From positions 3,038,001-3,102,000 of the forward strand of contig NZ_CP043959.1 of the NCBI RefSeq assembly GCF_008632955.1: 64,000 nt of DNA, in the 5' to 3' direction. Made by a program: the position numbers and the translations under genes. Below, piece after piece: positions 1-8,423 of the stretch (the first letter of the stretch is position 1; each line of letters opens with the position of its first letter). This stretch comes from Streptomyces tendae (lineage in GTDB: Bacteria; Actinomycetota; Actinomycetes; Streptomycetales; Streptomycetaceae). Below the pieces are notes generated by a model. That model did not search any database and was not told the DNA's origin. It was given only the letters and a program-made list of their open reading frames with translations.

Positions 1-225
1 CGCGACCCGGTCGCCGAACCGGATGCCGCCCGCCAGCAGGCCCTTCGCCAGCGCCAGCACCTCGTCACGGAACTCGGCACAGGTCACGTCGCGCCAGTGG
101 CCGTCCTCGTCCTTGCGGCCGAGCGCCACGCGCTGCGGCTCCTCCTCGGCGTACCGGAACACCACGTCGGCCAGACCGCCCACCGTGGGCGCCTGTGACA
201 ACGGAGGGTTGGTGAACTCGCGCAA
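1..225 (-). CDS. AMP-dependent acyl-CoA synthetase, N-terminal part (cut by window edge)
   Basis: Only the first 75 codons lie in the window. The protein starts MREFTNPPLS and continues with VGGLADVVFRYAEEEP, then WRDVTCAEFRDEVLALAKGL and GDRVA. This is the typical N-terminus of actinobacterial long-chain fatty-acid-CoA ligases (FadD15-like AMP-forming enzymes), which activate fatty acids with ATP and CoA. The start is a TTG at 225-223, preceded by GGGGAGCGGGA, a good ribosome-binding site; no better start lies in frame. Adenylation motifs would lie outside the window, so substrate cannot be judged. The 296 bases between this start and the next gene hold no convincing gene. Confidence 0.8.
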   Translation of the reverse strand, partial: MREFTNPPLSQAPTVGGLADVVFRYAEEEPQRVALGRKDEDGHWRDVTCAEFRDEVLALAKGLLAGGIRFGDRVA

Positions 226-521
226 TCCCGCTCCCCGCTTCCTGGCGCTCGGACCGGTGCGGCAACACCGTCGTCCCGCACAGCGCGGTGAAAGCTACCC
301 CACGGGTCCGAGGGGCGAAACCGGGTCGAAAGCCGCGTACCGGGCGGCCTGGTGTGAGCCGGTGAAGGAGATACCTCCCAGATGGGGAGAGGTCCGGCAC
401 ATTCCTGACGGTGGAGTAAGTTTCGGTGCGGCAATCTCCACGGAATCTGTACGACCCCATGACCGCCCCATGGCCGTCGCGACGGCTCTCATCCAGCTCA
501 GCGCACGGACGGCCCGGACCG

Positions 522-1403
522 TCACCCCTGCCCGCCGCGGTGCAGCCGGTCGCCGCCCGCGAGGAGCGCCGCCGCCAGCGCGTCCGCCGCGCCCTGCGCC
601 GAGGGGCGGCGCCGGCCGTGCACCACCACGAAGTCCACCGGACCCGGCTCCGGCAGTCCGGCCCGCTCCGGCATCCGCACCAGCCCCGGCGGGACCAGCC
701 CGCGCGCGTGCACCATCACCCCGAGCCCCGCCCGGGCCGCCGCGAGCAGGCCGTTGAGGCTGCCGCTGCTGCACACGATGCGCCACTGCCGTCCCTCCCG
801 CTCCAGCGCCCGCAGCGCGAGGTCGCGGGTGATGCCCGGCGGCGGGTAGACGATCAGCGGCACCGGGCGGTGCGCGTCGAGGCGCAGGCCCGGCGTGCCG
901 ATCCACACCAGTTCGTCCTGCCACACCAGCCGGTGCGGGTCCGGGCGCGGGTCCTCCGGCCGCCGCTTGGCCAGCACCAGGTCGAGGCGGCCCGCGGCGA
1001 GCTGCTCGTGCAGGGTGCCCGACAGCTCGACCGTCAGCTCCAGGTCGACCTCCGGGTGTTCGTGCCGGAACCGTTCGAGGATCTCCGGCAGCCGGGTCAG
1101 CACGAAGTCCTCGGAGGCCCCGAAGCGCAGCCGCCCGCGCAGCCGGGTGCCGGTGAAGAACTGCGCCGCCTGCTCGTGCACGTCCAGGATGCGCCGCGCG
1201 AAGCCGAGCATCGCCTCGCCGTCCTCGGTCAGTTCCACGGAGTGGGTGTCCCGGGTGAACAGCAGCCGTCCGGTCGCCTCCTCCAGCCGCCGCACGTGCT
1301 GGCTCACGGTCGACTGGCGCAGTCCGAGCCGCCGCGCCGCCTGCGTGAAGCTCAGCGTCTGGGCCACGGACAGGAAGGTCCGCAGGTGGGTAGGCTCGTA
1401 CAT
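522..1403 (-). CDS. LysR-family transcriptional regulator
   Basis: A 293-residue protein of normal LysR length. Residues 1-60 form the winged helix-turn-helix (HLRTFLSVAQTLSFTQAARRL, then QSTVSQHVRRLEEATG), and the rest is the periplasmic-binding-protein-like effector domain. I start it at the ATG at 1403 (MYEPTHLRTF), because LysR proteins begin just before this helix; an upstream in-frame start would add 13 unrelated residues. It is transcribed divergently from the symporter gene at 1579 with a 175-base shared promoter region. That is the classic LysR arrangement, so it probably controls that carrier. The effector is unknown. Confidence 0.9.
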   Translation of the reverse strand: MYEPTHLRTFLSVAQTLSFTQAARRLGLRQSTVSQHVRRLEEATGRLLFTRDTHSVELTEDGEAMLGFARRILDVHEQAAQFFTGTRLRGRLRFGASEDFVLTRLPEILERFRHEHPEVDLELTVELSGTLHEQLAAGRLDLVLAKRRPEDPRPDPHRLVWQDELVWIGTPGLRLDAHRPVPLIVYPPPGITRDLALRALEREGRQWRIVCSSGSLNGLLAAARAGLGVMVHARGLVPPGLVRMPERAGLPEPGPVDFVVVHGRRRPSAQGAADALAAALLAGGDRLHRGGQG

Positions 1404-1578
1404 GCCCGGCAGCCTACCCCGGTCATCACATACCCCGATCACAGTCAGAGCGGTGTACGGGATTCCCGATCACGGAGCGGAGGAGCAGGATGGGGCGGGG
1501 ACGCCTTGTCCCCGGCCGCCGGGGGCACCCGTCCTCCGGAACGCACCGCCGAGCACACACCCGAGCACGTGGAGCACC

Positions 1579-2619
1579 GTGAAACGCCCGCACTGGCCGC
1601 GATGGATGCCGATCGACCCGTACATCACGCTGCTGCTCGGCACGGTGGGTCTGGCCGCGCTGCTGCCCGCCCGCGGCACCGGCGCGGACATCGCCTCCGG
1701 CGCCTCCACGGCCGCGATCGCGTTCCTCTTCTTCCTCTACGGCGCCCGGCTCTCCACCCGCGAGGCGCTGGACGGGCTGAAGCACTGGCGGCTCCACGTC
1801 ACCGTGCTGGCCTGCACCTTCGTCGTCTTCCCCCTGCTGGGCCTGGCCTCCCGCGGACTGGTCCCGGTGCTGCTCACCGACCCGCTGTACCAAGGGCTGC
1901 TGTTCTGCACGCTCGTTCCCTCCACCATCCAGTCGTCGATCGCCTTCACCTCGATCGCCCGCGGCAACGTGCCCGCCGCGATCTGCGCCGGCTCCTTCTC
2001 CTCGCTGGCCGGCATCGTCGTCACCCCGCTGCTCGCGGCGGCGCTGCTCGGCGGCAGCGCCGGCGGCTTCTCCGCCGACTCGGTGGTGAAGATCGTGCTC
2101 CAGCTGCTGTTGCCGTTCCTCGCCGGGCAGTTCACGCGCCGCTGGATCGGCGGCTTCGTCGCCCGCCACCGCAAGGTGCTGGGACTGGTGGACCGGGGCT
2201 CGATCCTGCTCGTCGTCTACACCGCGTTCAGCGAGGGCATGGTGCAGGGCGTCTGGAGCCAGGTCAGCCCCGCCCGGCTCGGTGGACTGCTCGTCGTCGA
2301 GGCCGTGCTGCTCGCCGTGATGCTGGCGCTCACCTGGTACGGCGCCAAGGGCCTCGGCTTCGGCCGGGAGGACCGGATCGCCATCCAGTTCGCCGGGTCG
2401 AAGAAGTCGCTGGCCGCCGGACTGCCCATGGCGAGCGTGCTGTTCGGGGCGCACGCCTCGCTGGCCGTGCTGCCGCTGATGCTGTTCCACCAGATGCAGC
2501 TGATGGTGTGCGCGGTGATCGCCAAGCGCCGTTCGAAGGACCCGGTCCCGGAGGTCACCGCGGAGGACCGGGCCGCACGGTCACGGACCGAGGTCGGTAC
2601 AGGGACACGTTCCGGCTGA
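1579..2619 (+). CDS. Bile acid:sodium symporter family transporter (SBF-like)
   Basis: A 346-residue integral membrane protein with about nine or ten hydrophobic segments. It matches the SBF-like (YfeH/Rch1) branch of the bile acid:sodium symporter superfamily: IAFLFFLYGARLSTREALDG near the N-terminus, TLVPSTIQSSIAFTSIARGN in the middle and FAGSKKSLAAGLPMA near the C-terminus. These are the conserved substrate and sodium-path segments of that family. I chose the GTG at 1579 (VKRPHWPRW), which has GGAG four bases upstream; the open frame extends further 5' but without family similarity. Members move organic anions with sodium, but the substrate here is not known. The divergent LysR gene is the likely regulator. 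Confidence 0.88.
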   Translation: MKRPHWPRWMPIDPYITLLLGTVGLAALLPARGTGADIASGASTAAIAFLFFLYGARLSTREALDGLKHWRLHVTVLACTFVVFPLLGLASRGLVPVLLTDPLYQGLLFCTLVPSTIQSSIAFTSIARGNVPAAICAGSFSSLAGIVVTPLLAAALLGGSAGGFSADSVVKIVLQLLLPFLAGQFTRRWIGGFVARHRKVLGLVDRGSILLVVYTAFSEGMVQGVWSQVSPARLGGLLVVEAVLLAVMLALTWYGAKGLGFGREDRIAIQFAGSKKSLAAGLPMASVLFGAHASLAVLPLMLFHQMQLMVCAVIAKRRSKDPVPEVTAEDRAARSRTEVGTGTRSG

Positions 2620-2829
2620 ACGGCACCACCGCCGCGGACGTCTCCGGCCCGTTCACGTCGTGGCTGAGCACCGGCCGCCCGCCGCCGCTCGGCTCCGGGT
2701 GCGCCCGCGGGTCCGGGCGGCGGCGGGCGGGCCCGGGCGGCGCGGGGTGAACGAGCCCGCCGGCCCGGGCCAGGGCCCCGCAGGGCGCACGCCCCGCACG
2801 CGGTCACCGTCGTCGGCCGGGCCTTTCTC

Positions 2830-2883
2830 GCGGCGGGGCCCCGCGGCGCAGGGGGCGCTCCCCGCCGGCTGGGGCCCCGCCGC
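2830..2883. terminator. Bidirectional hairpin between convergent genes
   Basis: A 13-base perfect inverted repeat, GCGGCGGGGCCCC (2830-2842) and GGGGCCCCGCCGC (2871-2883), encloses a smaller GGGG/CCCC hairpin. It lies in the 283-base gap between the symporter gene and the convergent fdhD, where no gene is seen, so it can end transcription from both sides. There is no T tract, which is usual in Streptomyces. Confidence 0.55.
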
Positions 2884-2902
2884 CGTGCAGCGGGGGGACC
2901 GG

Positions 2903-3751
2903 TCAGGCCCGGACGGCCGCGGCCCGCAGGGCGATCCGCTCCTCACCCGCGTACACGTTCATGGAAGTGCCCCGCAGGAAGCCCACCAGCGTCATGCCGG
3001 TCTCCGCCGCCAGGTCCACGGCCAGCGAGGACGGCGCCGAGACCGCCGCGAGCACCGGGATGCCGGCCATGACCGCCTTCTGCGCCAGCTCGAACGAGGC
3101 CCGCCCGGACACCATCAGCACCGTCCGGGACAGCGGCAGGTTCCCCTGTTGCAGCGCCCGGCCGACCAGCTTGTCGACCGCGTTGTGCCGCCCCACGTCC
3201 TCCCGCACGTCCAGCAGCTCGCCGTGCTCGTCGAACAGGGCCGCCGCGTGCAGTCCGCCGGTGCGGTCGAAGACCCGCTGGGCCGCCCGCAGCCGGTCCG
3301 GCAGCTCCGCCAGCAGCTCCGGCGTCATCCGCAGCGGCGGGCTGTCCGCGATCGGGTGCCGGGTCGTGGTGCGCACCGCGTCCAGGCTGGCCTTGCCGCA
3401 CAGACCGCAGGAGGACGTCGTGTAGACGTTCCGCTCCAGCGTGATGTCCGGGATCTCCACCCCGGGGGCGGTCGTCACGTCGACCACGTTGTACGTGTTC
3501 GACCCGTCGGCCGTGGCCCCGGCGCAGTAGACGATGTTCCGCAGGTCCGCCGCGGCCGCCAGCACGCCCTCGCTGACCAGGAAGCCGGCCGCCAGCGCGA
3601 AGTCGTCCCCCGGGGTGCGCATGGTGATGGCCAGGGGCTTGCCGTTCAGCCGGATCTCCAGGGGCTCCTCGGCGACGAGCGTGTCCGGGCGGGTGGACAC
3701 CGCCCCGTCCCGGATGCGGATCACCTTGCGTCGTTCCGTGACTCGTCCCAT
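2903..3751 (-). CDS. fdhD: Formate dehydrogenase accessory sulfurtransferase FdhD
   Basis: A 282-residue protein that matches FdhD throughout. The family carries sulfur from a cysteine desulfurase to the molybdenum bis-MGD cofactor, and without it formate dehydrogenases are inactive. The conserved TSSCGLCGK with its paired cysteines (about residues 115 and 118) is present, as are DVGRHNAVDKL and the VSGRASFELAQKA segment. The start is the ATG at 3751, since the upstream extension has no family similarity. It is the last gene of the formate dehydrogenase operon, 17 bases after the ferredoxin-like subunit gene, as expected for a dedicated maturation factor. Confidence 0.96.
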   Translation of the reverse strand: MGRVTERRKVIRIRDGAVSTRPDTLVAEEPLEIRLNGKPLAITMRTPGDDFALAAGFLVSEGVLAAAADLRNIVYCAGATADGSNTYNVVDVTTAPGVEIPDITLERNVYTTSSCGLCGKASLDAVRTTTRHPIADSPPLRMTPELLAELPDRLRAAQRVFDRTGGLHAAALFDEHGELLDVREDVGRHNAVDKLVGRALQQGNLPLSRTVLMVSGRASFELAQKAVMAGIPVLAAVSAPSSLAVDLAAETGMTLVGFLRGTSMNVYAGEERIALRAAAVRA

Positions 3752-3768
3752 GTCCCTGTCCGTTCCGT

Positions 3769-4629
3769 TCAGTCCCGGTTCTGCACGTGCTGGTAGCCGA
3801 ACCGGCCCTTGATGCACAGGTTGCCGTGGGTCACCGGGTTGTCGTGCGGCGACGTGACCTTCACGATCTCATTGTCCTGCACATGGAGCGTCAGGTTGCA
3901 GCCCACGCCGCAGTAGGCGCACACGGTCGTCGTGCGCGTCTGCCGCGACTCGTCCCACGTACCCGCCCCCCGCATGTCGAACTCGGATTTGAACGACAGC
4001 GCCCCCGTCGGGCAGACCTCGATGCAGTTGCCGCAGTACACGCACGCCGAGTCGGTCAGCGGAGCGTCGTGCTCCACCGCGATGCGGGCGTCGAAACCGC
4101 GCCCGGCGACGGAGATCGCGAAGGTGTTCTGCCACTGGTCGCCGCACGCGTCCACGCACTTGTAGCAGAGGATGCATTTGCCGTAGTCGCGCACGTACAG
4201 GTCGTTGTCGACCCGCGGCTCCTCGTTCAGCCGGGCCGCGTCCGGTCCGAAGCGGTCCGGTTTCGCCTCGTACTCCTTGAGCCATTCGGCGACCCGGGGT
4301 GTCGTCGACAGGTCGACCGAGGAGGCGAGGAGCTCCAGGACGACCTTGCGGCTGTGCCGGGCCCGCTCGGTCCCGGTGCGCACCTCCATGCCCGCCTCCG
4401 CCTTGCGCGAGCAGGCGGGGACCAGGGTGCGCGAGCCCTCGACCTCCACCACGCACACCCGGCAGGCGTTCTTCGGCGTGAGCGTGTCCCCCTCGCACAG
4501 CGTGGGGATGTCCTTCCCCGCGGCCCGGCAGGCGTCCAGGATCGTCGACCCCTCGGGCGCCCGGACCGGCTCACCGTCCAGGGTGAACTCCAGCAGGCGG
4601 CGGGGGATCCCCAGCGGTGTCACGGTCAT
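3769..4629 (-). CDS. NuoG-like ferredoxin subunit of formate dehydrogenase, carrying the Mo-site 4Fe-4S domain
   Basis: A 286-residue iron-sulfur protein. Residues 1-80 are a 2Fe-2S ferredoxin fold (cysteines in ILDACRAAG, PTLCEG, ACRVCVVEVEG and VPACS). A His/Cys-rich NuoG segment follows, then two 4Fe-4S motifs, CILCYKCVDACG and CVYCGNCIEVCP. The last 50 residues hold CAYCGVGCNL and NLCIKGRFG, the 4Fe-4S domain that normally opens the molybdenum subunit. The protein stops straight after it, so this piece of FdhA is on a separate chain from the catalytic part at 6498-8423. The ATG at 4629 overlaps the stop of the NuoEF-like gene (ATGA), so translation is coupled. Role: electron wire between the molybdenum site and the flavin subunit. 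Confidence 0.88.
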   Translation of the reverse strand: MTVTPLGIPRRLLEFTLDGEPVRAPEGSTILDACRAAGKDIPTLCEGDTLTPKNACRVCVVEVEGSRTLVPACSRKAEAGMEVRTGTERARHSRKVVLELLASSVDLSTTPRVAEWLKEYEAKPDRFGPDAARLNEEPRVDNDLYVRDYGKCILCYKCVDACGDQWQNTFAISVAGRGFDARIAVEHDAPLTDSACVYCGNCIEVCPTGALSFKSEFDMRGAGTWDESRQTRTTTVCAYCGVGCNLTLHVQDNEIVKVTSPHDNPVTHGNLCIKGRFGYQHVQNRD

Positions 4630-6491
4630 TCGTACGCCCCCAGACGGTCGATGGCGGATTCCACGGCGTTCCACGCGGTCTGGCCCAGACCGCAGATCGA
4701 GGCGTCCCGCATCGCGCGCCCGACCTCGCGCAGCAGGGTGATGTCGGCGGCGGCGTCCACGCTGGTGCGCTCCGCGATCCGGTGCAGCGCCTCCTCCTGG
4801 CGGACCGTGCCGACCCGGCAGGGCACGCACTGCCCGCAGGACTCGTCGCGGAAGAACTCGGCGATGCGCAGCAGCAGACGGGGGAGCGGGACCGTGTCGT
4901 CGAAGGCCATGACGACTCCGGAGCCGAGGGTGGTGCCGGCCGCGCGGGTGCCTTCGAAGGTGAGGGGGATGTCCAGCTCGTCGGGACGGACGAATCCGCC
5001 GGCGGCCCCGCCGAGCAGCACCGCCCGCAGACCGTCCCGTACGCCGGCGAGCGTGAGGAGCTCGCCGAGCGTCGCGCCGAACGGCAGTTCGTAGATCCCG
5101 GGGCGGGCCACGCTGCCCGAGACGCAGAACAGCTTGGGGCCGGTGGACGCCCCCGTGCCGATCGCCGCGTACGCGGGGGCGCCCAGGGTGAGGATCGGCA
5201 GCACGTTGACCAGCGTCTCCACGTTGTTCTCTACGGTCGGCTTGCCGAACAGCCCCTTCTCCACCGGGAAGGGCGGCTTGGAGCGGGGCTCGCCCCGGTA
5301 GCCCTCGATGGAGTTGAACAGGGCCGTCTCCTCGCCGCAGATGTAGGCGCCCGCACCGCGCCGGATCTCGATGTCGAAGGAGAAACCCTGGCCGAGGACG
5401 TCGTCGCCGAGCAGGCCGCGCGCCCGCGCCTGGGCGATGGCGTGCTCCATGCGCTCCAGGGCGCGCGGGTACTCGCCGCGCAGGTAGAGGTAGCCGAGGC
5501 GGGCGCCCGTCGCGTACGCCGCGATCGTCATGGCCTCCACCAGCGCGTACGGGTCGCCCTCCATCAGCACCCGGTCCTTGAACGTGCCCGGCTCGGACTC
5601 GTCGGCGTTGCAGACCAGGTAGTGCGGGTGGTCCGGCTGGGACGCGGTGGCCTGCCACTTGCGGCCGGTGGGGAAGGCGGCGCCGCCGCGCCCGAGCAGA
5701 CCGGAGTCGGTCACCTCCCGGATCACCCCGGCGGGCCCGAGGGCGAAGGCGCGACGCAGCGCCGTGTAGCCGCCGTGCGCCCGGTAGTCGTCCAGATCGG
5801 CCGGGTCCACGGTGCCGACCCGGCGCAGGAGCAGCAGCCCGGGATCGCCGGCCTGCGGGACCGCCGTGACGGCCGGCGGCTCCTGCGGGGCGTTCTCCGG
5901 GGCGAGCGCCACCCGGACCACGGCGTCGGGGGTGGCGGGCGCGCAGACGGCGGCGGCCCGGGGGACGCCGCCGGGCGCTCCGCCGTCGGGGACCGCGGAA
6001 GCGTCCGCCCCGGCCCGGACCACCAGCGCCGCCGGGGCCCGCTCGCACAGGCCCAGACAGGGGCTGCGTTCCACCGCCACCCCGGACCGCGGGCCCAGAC
6101 GGGCCTCCACCGCCTCGCACAGCTTCGGCGCGCCCGCGGCCGCACAGGCCAGGTCCGTGCACACGTGCAGCACCGTGGCCGGGCGCGGACGTACGGAGAA
6201 CATGGCGTAGAAGGTCGCGACCCCGTACGCCTCGGCCGGCGGCACCGTCAGCCGGCGGCACAGGTAGTCCAGCGCGCCCTCGCTGATCCAGCCGACCCGG
6301 TCGTTGAGCGCGTGCAGCCCCGGCAGCAGCAGGTCGCGGCGGTCGCGCGCCGCCCGCCCGCCGCGCGCCCACCGCAGGTCCGCCTCGGAACGGTCGGCGC
6401 CCTCCCAGGACGACTCGGGCGGGCCCAGCAGGGCGTCGACGGCGGCGCGTTCCTCGTCGGTCGGTTTGCTGTCACCGAAGTGCAGGTCCAC
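4626..6491 (-). CDS. NuoE/NuoF fusion subunit of NAD-linked formate dehydrogenase
   Basis: A 621-residue fusion. About residues 1-165 resemble NuoE (thioredoxin-like 2Fe-2S fold; cysteine pairs in VCTDLACAAAG and SPCLGLCERAP). The rest resembles NuoF: GLLGRGGAAFPTGRKW for FMN/NADH binding, NADESEPGTFKDR, GAGAYICGEETALFNSIEG, then the SLBB region and a C-terminal 4Fe-4S site (ESCGQCVPCR with ASICGLGQ). This matches the diaphorase module of soluble NAD-dependent formate dehydrogenases, which passes electrons from formate to NAD. It lies between the catalytic and ferredoxin-like genes, 6 bases after the first and overlapping the second by 4. Confidence 0.92.
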   Translation of the reverse strand: MDLHFGDSKPTDEERAAVDALLGPPESSWEGADRSEADLRWARGGRAARDRRDLLLPGLHALNDRVGWISEGALDYLCRRLTVPPAEAYGVATFYAMFSVRPRPATVLHVCTDLACAAAGAPKLCEAVEARLGPRSGVAVERSPCLGLCERAPAALVVRAGADASAVPDGGAPGGVPRAAAVCAPATPDAVVRVALAPENAPQEPPAVTAVPQAGDPGLLLLRRVGTVDPADLDDYRAHGGYTALRRAFALGPAGVIREVTDSGLLGRGGAAFPTGRKWQATASQPDHPHYLVCNADESEPGTFKDRVLMEGDPYALVEAMTIAAYATGARLGYLYLRGEYPRALERMEHAIAQARARGLLGDDVLGQGFSFDIEIRRGAGAYICGEETALFNSIEGYRGEPRSKPPFPVEKGLFGKPTVENNVETLVNVLPILTLGAPAYAAIGTGASTGPKLFCVSGSVARPGIYELPFGATLGELLTLAGVRDGLRAVLLGGAAGGFVRPDELDIPLTFEGTRAAGTTLGSGVVMAFDDTVPLPRLLLRIAEFFRDESCGQCVPCRVGTVRQEEALHRIAERTSVDAAADITLLREVGRAMRDASICGLGQTAWNAVESAIDRLGAYE

Positions 6492-6497
6492 GCTTGC

Positions 6498-8423
6498 TCA
6501 CCTCACGTGTGTCGGAACCGGGAGCTTCTCGATCCGGATCGCCGACGCCTTGAACTCCGCCGTCCCCGCGATCGGGCAGTTCGCCTCGATCGTCAGCTGG
6601 TTGGTGTCCACCTCGTCGGGAAAGTGGAACGTCATGAAGGCGAGCCCCGGCCGCAGCGCGGGGTCCACCCACACCGGCGCCAGCACGGACCCGCGCCGCG
6701 AGGTCACCCGCACCTCCTCGCCCACCACGACCCCGTACCGCTCGGCGTCCTCCGGGCACAGCTCGACGGACTCGCCCCGCCGCAGCGGGGAAGCGAAGGA
6801 GCCGCTCTGCACCCCGGTGTTGTAGGAGTCGAGGCGGCGCCCGGTGGTGAGGCGGATCGGGTACCGCTCGTCGGTGAGGTCCACCGGCGGGTCGTGCCGC
6901 ACCATGCCGAACGGCGCCGGCCGCCCCCGCCGCCCGGGGTCCTTCTCCCACAGCCGGCCGTGCAGGTACGGCGGTTCCAGCCCGTCCGTGCTCGGGCACG
7001 GCCACTGGATGCCCTGATGCTCCTCCAGGCGGGCGTACGTCATGCCGTGGTGGTCCGGGGAGACCGAGCGCAGCTCGTTCCACACCGCCTCGGAGTCGGC
7101 GTACTTCCAGTCGTGGCCGAGTCGCGTGGCGAGGTCGCAGAGGATGTCGATGTCCTCGCGCGCCTCACCGGGCGGGGTCACGGCCCGGCGGACGCGCTGC
7201 ACCCGGCGTTCGCTGTTGGTGGTGGTGCCTTCGGTCTCGGCCCAGCCGGCGGTCGCGGGCAGTACCACGTCGGCCAGTTCGGCGGTCCTGGTGAGGAAGA
7301 TGTCCTGGACGACGAGGAAGTCCAGCTCCTTCAGGCGGCGGACGGCCTGGTCGCTGTCCGCCTCGGACTGGGCCGGGTTCTCGCCGATGCAGTAGACGGC
7401 ACGCAGCGACCGGTCCTCCATCGCCTCGAACATCTCCGTCAGGGTCATGCCGTAGTGCGGCTGGATGACGGTGTCCCAGGCTGCCTCGAACTTGGCGCGC
7501 ACTCCCGCGTCGAGGGGATCCTGGAAGCCGGGGAGCCGGTTGGGGATCGCCCCCATGTCGCCGCCACCCTGCACGTTGTTCTGGCCGCGCAGGGGCTGCA
7601 GGCCCGAGCCGTAGCGGCCGACGTGCCCGGTCAGCAGGGCGAGGTTGATCAGAGCCCGCACGTTGTCGGTGCCGTTGTGGTGCTCGGTGATGCCGAGCGT
7701 CCAGCACAGCTGGGCGCGTTCGGCGCGGGCGTAGGCGTGCGCCAGCTCCCGTATCGCCGCGGCCGGGACGCCCGTCACCTTCTCGGCGAGGGAGAGCGTC
7801 CAGGGCTCGACCAGCGCCTTGTACTCCTCGTAGCCGGTGGTGGCCCGCCGGACGAACGCCTCGTTGACCAGACCGGCGTGGATGATCTCGCGGCCGATCG
7901 CGTGGGCCATCGCGATGTCCGTGCCGACGTTGAGCCCGAGCCAGCTCTCCGCCCACTCGGCGGTGGACGTCCGGCGCGGGTCGACGGCGTACATCCGGGC
8001 GCCGTTACGGATGCCCTTCAGGACGTGCTGGAAGAAGATCGGGTGCGCGAAGCGGGCGTTGGAGCCCCACATCACGACGACGTCGGTGTGCTCGACCTCC
8101 TCGTACGACGAGGTGCCGCCGCCCGAGCCGAACGCGGCGGACAGCCCGGCGACCGAGGGGGCGTGGCAGGTGCGGTTGCAGGAGTCGACGTTGTTGGTGC
8201 CCATGACGACCCGGGCGAACTTCTGCGCCACGTAGTTCATCTCGTTGGTGGCGCGGGAGCAGGAGAACATGCCGAACGCGCCGCGTGCCGCCGCCAGTTC
8301 GCGCGCGGTGCGGTCCAGGGCCTCCTCCCAGGTCGCCCTGCGGAACGGCTCGTCCCGTGAGTCGCGGACGAGGGGGTGGGTGAGGCGGGTGTAGGTCTTC
8401 GGGGTCCGGTCGCGTTTCCTCAT
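6498..8423 (-). CDS. fdhF: Formate dehydrogenase catalytic (Mo-bis-MGD) subunit, lacking its N-terminal Fe-S domain
   Basis: A 641-residue molybdopterin oxidoreductase. VDSCNRTCHAPSVAG aligns with the catalytic loop of formate dehydrogenases; Cys86 followed by His87 stands where E. coli FdhF has selenocysteine, so this is a cysteine enzyme. LQPLRGQNNVQGGGDMGAIP, the MGD-binding TAELADVVLPA and C-terminal NCPIAGTAEFKASAIRIE also fit the family. The protein begins MRKRDRTPKTYTRLTHPLVR, which in intact FdhA comes right after the CxxCxxxC iron-sulfur domain. That domain is encoded separately at 3769-4629. The ATG at 8423 overlaps the stop of the upstream reductase gene. Formate is oxidised to CO2, probably that released by oxalate breakdown. 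Confidence 0.92.
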   Translation of the reverse strand: MRKRDRTPKTYTRLTHPLVRDSRDEPFRRATWEEALDRTARELAAARGAFGMFSCSRATNEMNYVAQKFARVVMGTNNVDSCNRTCHAPSVAGLSAAFGSGGGTSSYEEVEHTDVVVMWGSNARFAHPIFFQHVLKGIRNGARMYAVDPRRTSTAEWAESWLGLNVGTDIAMAHAIGREIIHAGLVNEAFVRRATTGYEEYKALVEPWTLSLAEKVTGVPAAAIRELAHAYARAERAQLCWTLGITEHHNGTDNVRALINLALLTGHVGRYGSGLQPLRGQNNVQGGGDMGAIPNRLPGFQDPLDAGVRAKFEAAWDTVIQPHYGMTLTEMFEAMEDRSLRAVYCIGENPAQSEADSDQAVRRLKELDFLVVQDIFLTRTAELADVVLPATAGWAETEGTTTNSERRVQRVRRAVTPPGEAREDIDILCDLATRLGHDWKYADSEAVWNELRSVSPDHHGMTYARLEEHQGIQWPCPSTDGLEPPYLHGRLWEKDPGRRGRPAPFGMVRHDPPVDLTDERYPIRLTTGRRLDSYNTGVQSGSFASPLRRGESVELCPEDAERYGVVVGEEVRVTSRRGSVLAPVWVDPALRPGLAFMTFHFPDEVDTNQLTIEANCPIAGTAEFKASAIRIEKLPVPTHVR

